From positions 310,001-374,000 of the forward strand of contig CAXXOZ010000006.1 of NCBI GenBank assembly GCA_963676435.2: DNA of 64,000 bases, written 5' to 3'. Below the pieces are notes generated by a model. It was not told the DNA's origin, made no database searches, and saw only the letters and a program-made list of their open reading frames with translations. The first letter of the stretch is position 1, and every line of letters starts with the position of its first letter. Both the position numbers and the translations under genes were made by a program. The DNA is from CAXXOZ01 sp963676435. GTDB lineage: Bacteria; Bacillota; Clostridia; Lachnospirales; Lachnospiraceae. Below are positions 51,156 to 58,923 of this stretch, one piece after another.

Positions 51156-52136
51156 ATGATGACAGCTAGAGAAAATTATCTTGCATTATGCAAAGGTGAA
51201 AAAGGGGATCGTTTAGTAAATCAATACGAACCTTTTGAATTTGTTTTAAACGAACCATTAACCAATTTATTTTATTTTAGTTGCTACGTTGAAGGGGAAG
51301 ATACAAAAAATCCATTTGGAATTACAATTAGGTGGAAAAAAGGTGAGCACGCAGGAATGCCATATATCACTGATGAAACAAAAGTTTGCCCAGATGTAAC
51401 TAGATGGAGAGAATATGTTAAAAAACCCGACATTAAATTTCCAAAAGAAGCCTGGGTACCAGCACAAGAAGCTTTAGCAGCAGTTAATAAAAAGGAAAGA
51501 CTTGCTACGGGACTTTTAATTACAGGTTTATTTGAGCAGTTGCACTATTTAATGGGATTTGAAGATACTTTAATGAACTTTTTACTTGAACCAGAAGCCA
51601 TGCATGAGCTTTTAGATTATATTTTAGAATTCAAACTAGAATACTGTAAAGAGCTATTTGATCATTTAGAGCTAGAAGCAATTCTTTCTCACGATGATTG
51701 GGGAGCAAAAGACCGCCTTTTTTTCAGTAAAGAAGTTTTTGATGAATTTTTCAAACCAAGGTACGAAAAACTTTATGGATATATTGAATCAAGGGGCGCA
51801 CAGGTTATACATCATGCAGACAGCTGGTGTGAAAATATAGCTAATGAAATGCCGGATATGCATATAACAACCTGGCAGGGTTGTTTGGTAACAAATGATA
51901 TATTAAAACTTCAAAAGGAGCTAAAAGGTAAATTAGTTCTTATGGGAGGTATAGACTCAGGTATAGATTTATCTGATTGGAAAGAAACTGATGTAAGAAA
52001 AGAGGTTAGAAAGGCATGTGAAATTTATGGACCAGGAGGCGGATTTATACCTTGTATTACCTATGGTCTTCCTGAATCAATGTTCCCAGGAGTTTTTGAG
52101 TGTATAACAGATGAAATAAATAATTACAATTCTTAG
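51156..52136 (+). CDS. UroD-family protein (short form), possible methyltransferase
   Basis: A 326-residue UroD-superfamily protein, a little shorter than the paralogues at 43006 and 58924. HHADSWCENI (near 218-227) has the His/Asp/Cys spacing seen in zinc-dependent methyl transfer relatives (MtaA/CmuA-like), and the C-terminus is GPGGGFIPCITYGLPES. It follows the PucR-type regulator gene. The likely role is methyl transfer in catabolism of a methylated compound. Confidence 0.82.
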   Translation: MMTARENYLALCKGEKGDRLVNQYEPFEFVLNEPLTNLFYFSCYVEGEDTKNPFGITIRWKKGEHAGMPYITDETKVCPDVTRWREYVKKPDIKFPKEAWVPAQEALAAVNKKERLATGLLITGLFEQLHYLMGFEDTLMNFLLEPEAMHELLDYILEFKLEYCKELFDHLELEAILSHDDWGAKDRLFFSKEVFDEFFKPRYEKLYGYIESRGAQVIHHADSWCENIANEMPDMHITTWQGCLVTNDILKLQKELKGKLVLMGGIDSGIDLSDWKETDVRKEVRKACEIYGPGGGFIPCITYGLPESMFPGVFECITDEINNYNS

Positions 52137-52150
52137 TTTGTTTAGTGGGG

Positions 52151-52185
52151 ATAGCGTCTTTTACTTTTTAGGTAAAGGGCGCTAT
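52151..52185 (+). terminator. Hairpin after the short UroD-family gene
   Basis: ATAGCGTCTTTTAC pairs with GTAAAGGGCGCTAT (with G-T pairs) around TTTTTAG. The T-tail is weak but position and stability suggest a terminator. Confidence 0.6.
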
Positions 52186-52254
52186 TTAAGTTTACAAAGA
52201 AAATTTAACATGTTAAAATCAAGGAAAATTTAAAATATTAAAGTAGTGGAGAAT

Positions 52255-52428
52255 ATGGAATATAAAGTAGGAGACATAGTAAAATTAAAGAAAAAACATC
52301 CCTGTGGCAGTTTTGAATGGGAGATAATGAGAGTCGGAGCAGATTTTAAACTTAAGTGTTTAGGATGTGGGCACCAGATTATGCTTCCGAGAACCACGGT
52401 TGTAAAAAATACAAAATCTATAAGATAA
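52255..52428 (+). CDS. DUF951 domain protein
   Basis: A 57-residue conserved small protein: YKVGDIVKLKKKHPCGSFEW, then RVGADFKLKCLGCGH and MLPRTTV, the DUF951 pattern with three Cys that may bind zinc. The ATG at 52255 was chosen by family length; a GTG at 52246 is an alternative and the ribosome site spacing is short for either. Its function is unknown; relatives often lie near chromosome-partition or ribosomal genes. Confidence 0.85.
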   Translation: MEYKVGDIVKLKKKHPCGSFEWEIMRVGADFKLKCLGCGHQIMLPRTTVVKNTKSIR

Positions 52429-52433
52429 TAGTA

Positions 52434-52491
52434 TTGACAAAAAAAATAAGTTGTAGTATTGTATTAATTACTTAGTACAGTACTACAACTT
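52434..52491 (+). promoter_or_regulatory. Promoter and YtrA-type operator of the GntR/ABC operon
   Basis: TTGACA (52434-52439), a 17-base spacer and TATTGT (52457-52462) form a sigma-A promoter. AAGTTGTAGTA at 52448-52458 and TACTACAACTT at 52481-52491 are exact inverted repeats that overlap the -10, a good operator for the GntR-family repressor encoded next. Confidence 0.8.
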
Positions 52492-52529
52492 TTGCTTGCC
52501 TAAAAAGCAAAAAGAAAGGAAGTGAAGAA

Positions 52530-52910
52530 ATGGCTTGGGATCTAAAGTCAGACCGACCAATATATACACAACTATTAGAAAAAATTCAGATAAAGATTAT
52601 TTCAGGGGAGTTTTCACCAGGGGAGAAACTTCCATCAGTAAGAGATTTGGCAGCAGATGCAGCGGTAAATCCAAATACAATGCAGAAGGCTTTGTCAGAA
52701 TTAGAAAGAACTGGTCTTGTGTATTCGCAAAGAACAGCCGGACGCTTTATTACAGAAGATAAGGAGATGCTAAAAAAGATGAAAGAGGAAATCGCGAAAG
52801 AACAGATAGAAGAATTTGTAAATAATATGAAAAAAATTGGATTTTCTCCTGAAGATATATTAAAAATAATGGAGAGTAAAATAAAAGAAGGAGTTAATGA
52901 TAATGGATGA
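52530..52910 (+). CDS. GntR-family regulator, YtrA subfamily
   Basis: A 126-residue protein: N-terminal GntR winged HTH (residues 10-72, GEKLPSVRDLAADAAVNPNTMQKALSELE in parts) and a short ~45-residue helical tail typical of the YtrA subfamily that dimerises without a large ligand domain. It probably represses its own operon via the inverted repeat at 52448-52491. Relatives respond to cell-wall antibiotics. Confidence 0.9.
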   Translation: MAWDLKSDRPIYTQLLEKIQIKIISGEFSPGEKLPSVRDLAADAAVNPNTMQKALSELERTGLVYSQRTAGRFITEDKEMLKKMKEEIAKEQIEEFVNNMKKIGFSPEDILKIMESKIKEGVNDNG

Positions 52911-53610
52911 TAAAAAAGTGATTTTAAAGTGCAATAATATTACAAAAAAATTTGGTTCAAAATCAGCTCTGAGCGGTGTTGATATTTCTTTAGAAAGAGG
53001 TAAAATTGTTGGACTCCTAGGACCAAATGGTAGCGGAAAAACAACATTTATCAAAGTTGCCAATGGTTTAATTACTCCGAACTCGGGAAAGATTATGATT
53101 GATGGTAAAGAAGTTGGAGAGGAAACTAAAAAAATCGTTTCTTACCTTCCTGAAAAAACTTATCTTGCAGATTGGATGAAGGTAAAGAATTTGATTAAAT
53201 ACTTTGAAGATTTTTATTCTGATTTTAGTAAAGAAAAGGCATATTCACTTTTAGAAAAACTAAATATAAGTTCTGAAGATAAGCTTAAAACACTTTCTAA
53301 AGGCAACAAGGAAAAAGTTCAGCTAATATTAGTTATGAGTAGAGAAGCAGATTTGTACTTACTGGACGAACCAATAGGTGGTGTAGACCCAGCAGCAAGA
53401 GAATATATTTTAAATACTATTATTACAAATTATAATCCCAATGCTACAGTTTTAATATCTACACATCTAATTTCAGACATAGAAAAAATATTAGACGAAG
53501 TGATTTTTATAAAAGAAGGAAGTATAGAAATGCATAAGTCTGTGGATGATATAAGATTTGAGTATGGAAAATCGATTGATCTACTTTTCAGGGAGGTATT
53601 TAAATGTTAA
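52903..53610 (+). CDS. ABC transporter ATP-binding protein (YtrB-like)
   Basis: A 235-residue ATPase: Walker A GPNGSGKTT (38-46), Walker B ADLYLLDEPIGGVDP and H-loop STHL. The usual LSGGQ signature is LSKGNKEKV, as in other YtrB/BcrA-like members. ATG 52903 has a good ribosome site (AAGGAG, 9-base gap) whereas ATG 52897 is too close; the gene overlaps the GntR stop by 8 bases. It partners the permease at 53604. Confidence 0.9.
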   Translation: MDDKKVILKCNNITKKFGSKSALSGVDISLERGKIVGLLGPNGSGKTTFIKVANGLITPNSGKIMIDGKEVGEETKKIVSYLPEKTYLADWMKVKNLIKYFEDFYSDFSKEKAYSLLEKLNISSEDKLKTLSKGNKEKVQLILVMSREADLYLLDEPIGGVDPAAREYILNTIITNYNPNATVLISTHLISDIEKILDEVIFIKEGSIEMHKSVDDIRFEYGKSIDLLFREVFKC

Positions 53611-54482
53611 AGAAATTATTAAAACATGAACTTAAAGCAACAGCTAGATTTTTTCTTTTCTTATATTCAGCTGTGTTAGTATTAGCTGTTATAAACAAAC
53701 TATTTTGGTTTATAGGCATTGATAATATGGTTTTTAATGTTGTAAAAGGTTTAATAACCGCAGCATTCGTTATTTCTATAGTTGGTACGATACTGTTTAC
53801 ATTTTTGATAATAATTTATAGGTTTTATAAAAATCTACTTACAGATGAAGGCTACTTAAGTTTTACACTTCCAGTTAATAGCACCAAGCATATTGTTAGT
53901 AAAATGCTTGTAAGTGTATTGTGGGTAATTCTTACATTAGTAACTATGATTATTACAGTATTAATTATGGGAATAGGAACAGATTTTTATAATAGTTTAT
54001 CAATGGTTTTAGAATTAGCAGGGGAATTTTTTAGAGCAAATCCAGAATTAATAAAATTTGTTGTATTAATAATAATTATGTTAATATTTGCAATGTTTAC
54101 AGGTATATTAATGTTTTATACATCAATGGCTATAGGTCATTTATTTTCAAAACATAGGATAGTGGCTTCCATAATAAGTTTCTTTGTTATTTACTTTATT
54201 GTACAGGCAGTGAACAGCATTGTTTTAGGAGCAACTATGCTAGTAAGTTATGGGTCATCATCTCTAAGCTCATTGGGTAGCGATCCAGAATTTATATTTA
54301 CGGATCCCAACTCTCTAGACTTGAGCTCTGCTTTTATAGGGGGATCAGGATTGGCTTATGAAAATTTTATAGATATGATTTTTACAATTATAATAATAGC
54401 CATAGTAATGCAAGTAGTATTTAGTGTTGTATATTTTAGTGTTTCTAGATATATTTTAAATAAAAAACTAAACTTAGATTAA
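53604..54482 (+). CDS. ABC transporter permease (YtrC-like)
   Basis: A 292-residue membrane protein with about six transmembrane segments, including a large hydrophobic block around 50-75 and a Ser/Gly-rich extracellular loop at ~210-250. It overlaps the ATPase gene by 7 bases. The operon GntR-ATPase-permease is like B. subtilis ytrAB(C) and probably exports or responds to membrane-active compounds. Confidence 0.87.
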   Translation: MLKKLLKHELKATARFFLFLYSAVLVLAVINKLFWFIGIDNMVFNVVKGLITAAFVISIVGTILFTFLIIIYRFYKNLLTDEGYLSFTLPVNSTKHIVSKMLVSVLWVILTLVTMIITVLIMGIGTDFYNSLSMVLELAGEFFRANPELIKFVVLIIIMLIFAMFTGILMFYTSMAIGHLFSKHRIVASIISFFVIYFIVQAVNSIVLGATMLVSYGSSSLSSLGSDPEFIFTDPNSLDLSSAFIGGSGLAYENFIDMIFTIIIIAIVMQVVFSVVYFSVSRYILNKKLNLD

Positions 54483-54500
54483 TTAAAAGTATTGATTAAT

Positions 54501-54530
54501 AAACGCGCCTCTAAAGAGTGCGCGTTTATT
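54501..54530. terminator. Terminator between convergent genes
   Basis: AAACGCGC and GCGCGTTT form an 8-pair stem around CTCTAAAGAGT (itself containing CTCT/AGAG), followed by ATTTCTTTG. Confidence 0.75.
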
Positions 54531-54551
54531 TCTTTGTTTAAGAGTGTAACA

Positions 54552-54884
54552 TTAAAAAATCACAACAAGCAACATTTTAAAAGCATCTTTAGCATAAACA
54601 GAGTGGGGTTTGTTTGCAGGCATAACTATTGATTCGCCTGTGCCAACTTCATAATCAACACCATCAATTGTCAATCGCCCTACTCCTTCTAGAACTGTAA
54701 CAAAAGCGTCACCCTTTGAGTCGTGAGTTCCTATTTCTTCATCTTTATCAAATGCAAATAAAGTCATACTAACGGATGTGTTTTGAGCAAGAGTTTTACT
54801 TACTATCTGTCCTGGCATTACCTGAACTTCATCTGCTAACTTAAGTACTTCTTCGTGGTTAATATTTTTAATTATTTTATTCAT
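54552..54884 (-). CDS. Cupin-domain protein
   Basis: A 110-residue single cupin (GTHDSKGDAFVTVLEGVGRL, then VMPANKPHSVYA) with the His-containing metal motif; it has the fold of small metal-binding or sugar-isomerase-like cupins. Ribosome site AAGGAGG. No pathway partner is adjacent. The function is not clear. Confidence 0.85.
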   Translation of the reverse strand: MNKIIKNINHEEVLKLADEVQVMPGQIVSKTLAQNTSVSMTLFAFDKDEEIGTHDSKGDAFVTVLEGVGRLTIDGVDYEVGTGESIVMPANKPHSVYAKDAFKMLLVVIF

Positions 54885-54974
54885 TTTTTTGGCCTCCTTG
54901 ATTTACTTTCGCTATATTATTATTATAAAGTAATAACCATTGAATGTATGTTGTTTTTACAACAAAATTGGTCC

Positions 54975-55003
54975 TTGTCAAATATATAAAACCATGGTAA
55001 AAT
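54975..55003 (+). promoter_or_regulatory. Sigma-A promoter of rpsF-ssb-rpsR
   Basis: TTGTCA at 54975-54980, a 17-base spacer, and TAAAAT at 54998-55003 lie 78 bases before the rpsF ATG. The leader between is long enough for the known S6:S18 autoregulation, but I could not identify the structure with confidence. Confidence 0.6.
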
Positions 55004-55080
55004 AATTGTTCGTGATATATGAAAATTCCTTGTTCCTTCCATTGAGAAGGGGCCAGAGACCAAAAGGAGGTGCGAGAAGC

Positions 55081-55368
55081 ATGAACAAATATGAATTATC
55101 AGTTGTAGTCAGTGCTAAACTCGAAGACGAAGAAAGAGCTGCTGTTATTGAGACTGTAAAAGGTCACGTAGAGCGTTTTGGTGGTACAATTTCTAAAGTT
55201 GATGAATGGGGTAAGAAAAGATTAGCCTATGAAATTCAGAAGCAAAAAGAAGCTTACTACTACTTCATTTATTTCGAGTCAGAATCTGAATGCCCTGTTG
55301 AAGTTGAAAAACAACTTCGTATTATGGAAAATGTAATGAGATATTTATGCATTAAACAGGAAATATAG
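55081..55368 (+). CDS. rpsF: 30S ribosomal protein S6
   Basis: A 95-residue S6: YELSVVVSAKLEDEERAAVI, GGTISKVDEWGKKRLAYEI, with the C-terminal EKQLRIMENVMRYL. It binds the central domain of the 16S rRNA as a heterodimer with S18. The start at 55081 follows AAAGGAGGTG. First gene of the rpsF-ssb-rpsR operon. Confidence 0.97.
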   Translation: MNKYELSVVVSAKLEDEERAAVIETVKGHVERFGGTISKVDEWGKKRLAYEIQKQKEAYYYFIYFESESECPVEVEKQLRIMENVMRYLCIKQEI

Positions 55369-55404
55369 CACTAAAACTACTCGTATTAGAAAAGAGGAGA
55401 AAGT

Positions 55405-55845
55405 ATGAACAAAGTTATTCTTATGGGAAGACTAACTAGGGATCCTGAAGTAAGATATTCAGGAGCAGACAATAAAATGGCTGTTGCCAGATATACTTTA
55501 GCTGTAGATCGTAGATTCAAAAGAGATGGAAGCGAAGACAGCGCAGACTTTATATCATGTGTAGCATTTGGAAAATCAGCAGAATTTGCTGAGAAGTACT
55601 TAGGTAAAGGGACAAAACTTGTTGTTGAAGGAAGAATTCAAACAGGAAGTTATACAAATAAAGACGGACAAAAAGTATACACTACAGATGTTATAGTTGA
55701 AAACTCAGAATTTGCTGAGAGTAAAGCTGCATCAGGTGGTGGTGGTATTAGATCTGAATCAATGCCAGAGCCTGTTAGTGCTATGGGCGCGGATTTTATG
55801 AATATTCCAGATGGTGTTGAAGATGAAGGATTGCCATTTAATTAA
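55405..55845 (+). CDS. ssb: Single-stranded DNA-binding protein
   Basis: A 146-residue SSB: OB-fold (residues ~1-105; MNKVILMGRLTRDPEVRYS, DFISCVAFGKSAEFAEKYLGKG), a short Gly-rich linker and an acidic tip DEGLPFN. The conserved ending is usually DDDIPF; here one extra residue follows the PF. It is essential for replication and repair. Confidence 0.97.
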   Translation: MNKVILMGRLTRDPEVRYSGADNKMAVARYTLAVDRRFKRDGSEDSADFISCVAFGKSAEFAEKYLGKGTKLVVEGRIQTGSYTNKDGQKVYTTDVIVENSEFAESKAASGGGGIRSESMPEPVSAMGADFMNIPDGVEDEGLPFN

Positions 55846-55877
55846 AATTTCCAATCAAATTATATAGGAGGTAAAAT

Positions 55878-56147
55878 ATGGCTTATCAAAGAAACGATAG
55901 AGATGACGCTCCAATGAGAAGAAGAGGTCAAGGCGGTCGTAGAAGAAGAAAAGTTTGCGTGTTCTGTGGAGACAAGAACGGCGAAATAGACTATAAAGAT
56001 GCTAATAAGTTAAAAAGATATGTTTCAGAAAGAGGAAAAATTCTTCCTAGAAGAATTACAGGGAACTGTGCGAAACATCAGAGAGCTCTTACAGTAGCAA
56101 TTAAAAGAGCAAGACATATCGCATTAATGCCTTACACACTTGACTAA
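55878..56147 (+). CDS. rpsR: 30S ribosomal protein S18
   Basis: An 89-residue S18 with an unusually long basic N-terminus (RRRGQGGRRRRKVCVFCGDK), a CxxC (CVFC) that may bind zinc, and the conserved DYKDANKLKRYVSERGKILPRRITG body ending RARHIALMPYT. It is the last gene of the operon; no clear terminator follows within 200 bases, and the first insertion-zone repeats begin 128 bases downstream. Confidence 0.97.
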   Translation: MAYQRNDRDDAPMRRRGQGGRRRRKVCVFCGDKNGEIDYKDANKLKRYVSERGKILPRRITGNCAKHQRALTVAIKRARHIALMPYTLD

Positions 56148-56274
56148 GAATTTGCTTGAAAAATGAACACCCGCGAATTTACTTGATTTTTCAGGGAAAG
56201 CCAGCATTCATGAGGCTTACAGCGATTTTCGAAGTTCTTATAACTTCTTACAAAATCTTATGTTTTCCCGGTCA

Positions 56275-56348
56275 ATTGGTGTAAAATTGGTGTCAAATTC
56301 CTAAAAAAATAGGAATTGGTGTAAAATCAAAAAATAAATTGGTGTAAA
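56275..56348 (+). repeat. Phased ATTGGTGTAAA repeats after rpsR
   Basis: ATTGGTGTAAA at 56275, ATTGGTGTCAA at 56286, then ATTGGTGTAAA at 56315 and 56338; the first two are directly abutted. An ATTCCTAAAAAAATAGGAAT hairpin lies between the second and third. The layout matches the ATTTATGCAAA pairs at 655 and 4546. Possible recombinase arm sites. The rest of 56148-56619 shows no gene. Confidence 0.55.
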
Positions 56349-56358
56349 AATTAAAACT

Positions 56359-56391
56359 GGCCATAGCAGAGAAATCTGTTGTGGCTTTTTT
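56359..56391 (+). repeat. Duplicated hairpin terminator, left copy
   Basis: GGCCATAGCAGAGAAATCTG followed by TTGTGGCTTTTTT folds as CATAGCAGA/TCTGTTGTG around GAAA and is a good terminator. It recurs at 57919-57950 with one base changed in the stem, bracketing the RNase III gene, like a target-site or att duplication. Confidence 0.7.
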
Positions 56392-56619
56392 CGTATCAAG
56401 GTGTTATAATTTGACTAACTTAAGGTGTAATAATTTAAATCCAAGACATTGTATCTATACAGTTTATTTCCATTTATGCAAGTGAATGGTTGTAAACAGA
56501 GGGAAACAAAGAATTGAATTTAAACTGTTTTATCGATTTATTTCTGGACCGTTTGGAAATGGAATTGTAATAACTTATTATACCTTCGAGTAAAATTAAA
56601 ATTACAGGAGGTATTTTTT

Positions 56620-57714
56620 ATGCAACAAAATGATTTAACATTTATTCAGGACCAAATAGGATATGATTTTAAAAACAAAGACATGTTAAGGCAGGCGTTT
56701 GTGAGACGTTCATATTCGAAAGAAAACGGAGGAGAAAATAACGAGGTTTTAGAGTTTGTAGGAGATAAAGTCCTTGACCTAGTCGTTGTTAAACTTCTAA
56801 CTGAAAAATACGGACATTTTACGAGTGAATATGATGACTATAACCCAGATGAAGACTTTAATGAGTTTATATCCGAACATCAGGAAAACAAATTAACGGA
56901 GATTAAAAAGGGGCTGGTAAAAAAAGAAACACTGGCTAAATGTATTGATGATTTGGGTATGGCAAAGTATCTGATTATGGGAAAAGGTGATCAGATAAAC
57001 AATGTTCAAAATGAGCAGTCCGTTAAGGAAGACTTGTTTGAAGCTATAATAGGTGCCGTTGCTCTTGACTCATTTTGGAACTTCGAAGAAATGCAGGAGG
57101 TTGTGGAATTAATGATTAATATTGATAGTCTGCTCGAGAGCGAAGTAGAAATAAACTATGTACAGAAAATACATGAATGGATATCAGAAGATAATGGGTC
57201 AATACCATTTTTTCATTATGAAAAAGGAAGTTTTAACAGCATTGAATATTTCTCTTATAAAGGGATTTCACAAAAGTTAAGAGTTGAATATGACAATATG
57301 AAAGAAACCAATAAATTGAACTATCGCTGCTTTCTTAAAATTAATGAAAACATTAAAGAATTTAGAGCTTATGGTCAGTCAAAGAAAGAGGCAAGACTTG
57401 CTGTTTGTAAATTAGCTTATGAACATTTGATAGAAAGTGACATGCTTTTTACCATAAAAGATCAAATTGAAAATCCCAGCTGGGAGCAAGCAATTAACCA
57501 ATTAGAAATACTTGCGAGAAGAGGATATTTTTCTATTCCAGAATATTATTTTATAGAGGATCATGATGAAAATGGAAATCCTGTTTGGACTTGTGGATGC
57601 CGTATAAAAGGGGAAGAGTTATGTTCCTCAGAGAAGTATTCGTCAAAAAAAGATGCAAAAAAAGGTGCAGCATATGGTATGTTAAAACATGTCCTTAGTA
57701 TTAAGGAGGATTAA
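56620..57714 (+). CDS. RNase III-like endonuclease with two dsRNA-binding domains
   Basis: A 364-residue protein. Residues 5-170 are an RNase III domain with the signature NEVLEFVGDKVL (41-52) and all catalytic acids (Glu42, Glu45, Asp49, Asp138, Glu141), plus an insertion at ~65-90. Two dsRNA-binding domains follow: ~178-272 (AYGQSKKEARLAVCKLAYEH) and ~286-359 (KYSSKKDAKKGAAYGMLKH). Bacterial RNase III usually has a single dsRBD and ~230 residues, so this is a longer, distinct protein. It lies between duplicated hairpins outside the core operon and is followed by a small acidic protein gene. Mobile context and double dsRBD suggest an accessory, possibly anti-phage, function. Confidence 0.85.
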   Translation: MQQNDLTFIQDQIGYDFKNKDMLRQAFVRRSYSKENGGENNEVLEFVGDKVLDLVVVKLLTEKYGHFTSEYDDYNPDEDFNEFISEHQENKLTEIKKGLVKKETLAKCIDDLGMAKYLIMGKGDQINNVQNEQSVKEDLFEAIIGAVALDSFWNFEEMQEVVELMINIDSLLESEVEINYVQKIHEWISEDNGSIPFFHYEKGSFNSIEYFSYKGISQKLRVEYDNMKETNKLNYRCFLKINENIKEFRAYGQSKKEARLAVCKLAYEHLIESDMLFTIKDQIENPSWEQAINQLEILARRGYFSIPEYYFIEDHDENGNPVWTCGCRIKGEELCSSEKYSSKKDAKKGAAYGMLKHVLSIKED

Positions 57715-57717
57715 GAT

Positions 57718-57882
57718 ATGTCAAAATGGTGTTTTAATTATGAGTCAGGTGATTATGCATATATAGAAAAAGATGGATATAGTGTAACTCGCGGAGAATA
57801 TGTTTATAATTGGGATGACAGTGAATATAGGCGTGAGGAAGAAGAGCAAAATCGTTCAATTTGGGATGATGAAGATGAGTAG
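57718..57882 (+). CDS. Small acidic protein, partner of the RNase III gene
   Basis: A 54-residue protein with ATG 57718 behind AAGGAGGA, which overlaps the end of the RNase III gene. It is very acidic and aromatic (FNYESGDYAYIEKDGYS, VYNWDDSEYRREEEEQNRS). Family unknown. The tight coupling and high negative charge are compatible with an inhibitor or RNA mimic of the nuclease, by inference only. Confidence 0.75.
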   Translation: MSKWCFNYESGDYAYIEKDGYSVTRGEYVYNWDDSEYRREEEEQNRSIWDDEDE

Positions 57883-57918
57883 TGTTATTTAGTGAGATGT
57901 GGATTAAAATTATAATCA

Positions 57919-57950
57919 GCCATAGCAGAGAAATCTGTTGTAGCTTTTTT
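57919..57950 (+). repeat. Duplicated hairpin terminator, right copy
   Basis: GCCATAGCAGAGAAATCTGT then TGTAGCTTTTTT, the same hairpin as at 56359-56391 with G to A in the right arm. It closes the RNase III unit. Confidence 0.7.
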
Positions 57951-58012
57951 ATACAAAAATTTGTACAAATACTCTTTAAAAAATTAGATTAAAAGAAACG
58001 TTGTACAGATTC

Positions 58013-58060
58013 AGTGAACAAGTTAGTGAACAAGATACCGAACAAGATAGTGAACAAGAT
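58013..58060 (+). repeat. Four 12-base tandem repeats upstream of parA
   Basis: AGTGAACAAGTT, AGTGAACAAGAT, ACCGAACAAGAT and AGTGAACAAGAT run head to tail at 58013-58060. They lie 68 bases before the parA start and are followed by a hairpin (CAGCCAATATTGTGGTTGTC and T-run). They may be iteron-like partition or replication sites, or the arm-type sites of a recombinase. Confidence 0.7.
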
Positions 58061-58128
58061 GTTTTAAATTTAAGGCAGCCAATATTGTGGTTGTCTTTTT
58101 TTTATACAAAAAATGAAAGGAGTTCCAA

Positions 58129-58455
58129 ATGCAACAATCTAAAGTAATAGCAATATGTAATCAAAAAGGTGGTGTTGGAAAGACCACCACTACCGTAAAT
58201 CTGGATATAGGATTAGCAAGGCAAGGTAAAAAAGTTTTATTGGTTGATGCCGACCCACAGGGTGATTTAACAACCTGTTTAGGATGGTCAAAAGGTGATG
58301 AGCTTCCAGTATCATTGGCAACAATACTTACAAAGATTATTCAAGACAAAGAATTGGGTGGGATGAAGGAATATTAAATCACAACGAGGGAGTTGATTTG
58401 ATGCCCAGCAATATTGAGTTATCATCAATAGAAATGTCCTTGGTGAATGCAATGA
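58129..58455 (+). pseudogene. ParA/Soj-type ATPase, frameshifted and truncated
   Basis: The N-terminal frame encodes AICNQKGGVGKTTTTVNL (deviant Walker A, residues 8-25) and VDADPQGDLTTCLGW, the start of a ParA ATPase. It stops at 58377 after a shift near 58361; the neighbouring frame continues with DEGILNHNEGVDLMPSNIELS and SSIEMSLVNAMR, the correct ParA sequence, up to about 58455. There an IS91-type fragment begins, and the remaining ~150 residues are gone. No parB is visible. It is a relic of a plasmid or element partition system. Confidence 0.85.
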
Positions 58456-58459
58456 GGCA

Positions 58460-58680
58460 AACTGGCTTTTGCATGTGTAAGGAACGAGTCTGAGATGGCC
58501 AAATTCATGGCGGCCCAAGAAGGCACCACCCTTAGAAGAATCACCACAGTCAATCATCTTGTTTACATTTTCAATAACGGATTGGCGTTGATGTAAAATA
58601 TATAACATTTCTTCATAAAGATCTTTAAAAATATTTTGAAGTACGCTTATAGGTTTATTATGAAGTAAAGAAAGACAATA
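58460..58680 (-). pseudogene. IS91-family transposase N-terminal fragment
   Basis: The minus frame encodes NKPISVLQNIFKDLYEEMLY, followed by ILHQRQSVIENVNKMIDCGD and RLVPYTCKSQF, the zinc-binding N-terminus of IS91-type (HUH) transposases (the CG and T-C-K-S-x-F pattern). It breaks off at ~58460, where it joins the parA relic. The rest of the transposase is missing. Confidence 0.75.
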
Positions 58681-58693
58681 AAGAAAGCCCTAA

Positions 58694-58738
58694 CCCCTCA
58701 AAGATTGAGGGGCAGGGGAGTTGAGGTGTCGAAGACAC
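58694..58738. repeat. Hairpins next to the IS91 fragment
   Basis: CCCCTCA/TGAGGGG at 58694-58700 and 58706-58712, and GTGTC/GACAC at 58726-58730 and 58734-58738. Subterminal hairpins mark the ends of HUH-transposase elements, so this may be the remaining terminus of the IS. From 58740 to 58923 I see nothing. Confidence 0.4.
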
Positions 58739-58923
58739 TTATTTATTTAGTATATTTTTGTACGGAAATAAAATCTATGTAAGTGGTAAATATTTACTCT
58801 TAGAAAATGTTAGTTTTACACTTGAAACAGTCATATATTATTTATTACAAAATTAAATAATATTAATTAGAATATTATTTAGTTCTCTTTTTGAATAAAA
58901 AGCATCTGCAGTTAGGCACAGAT

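Noticed and set aside
54885..55080. S6:S18-binding leader structure of rpsF
   Set aside because: A leader exists, but I could not identify the motif with enough certainty to list it.
58013..58060. CRISPR array
   Set aside because: The 12-base units are head to tail without spacers and no cas genes are present; no CRISPR-like repeat was seen elsewhere in the window.
58312..58608. Independent minus-strand gene of 98 codons
   Set aside because: Its start region is a fragment of an IS91-type transposase and its end lies antisense to the parA relic.
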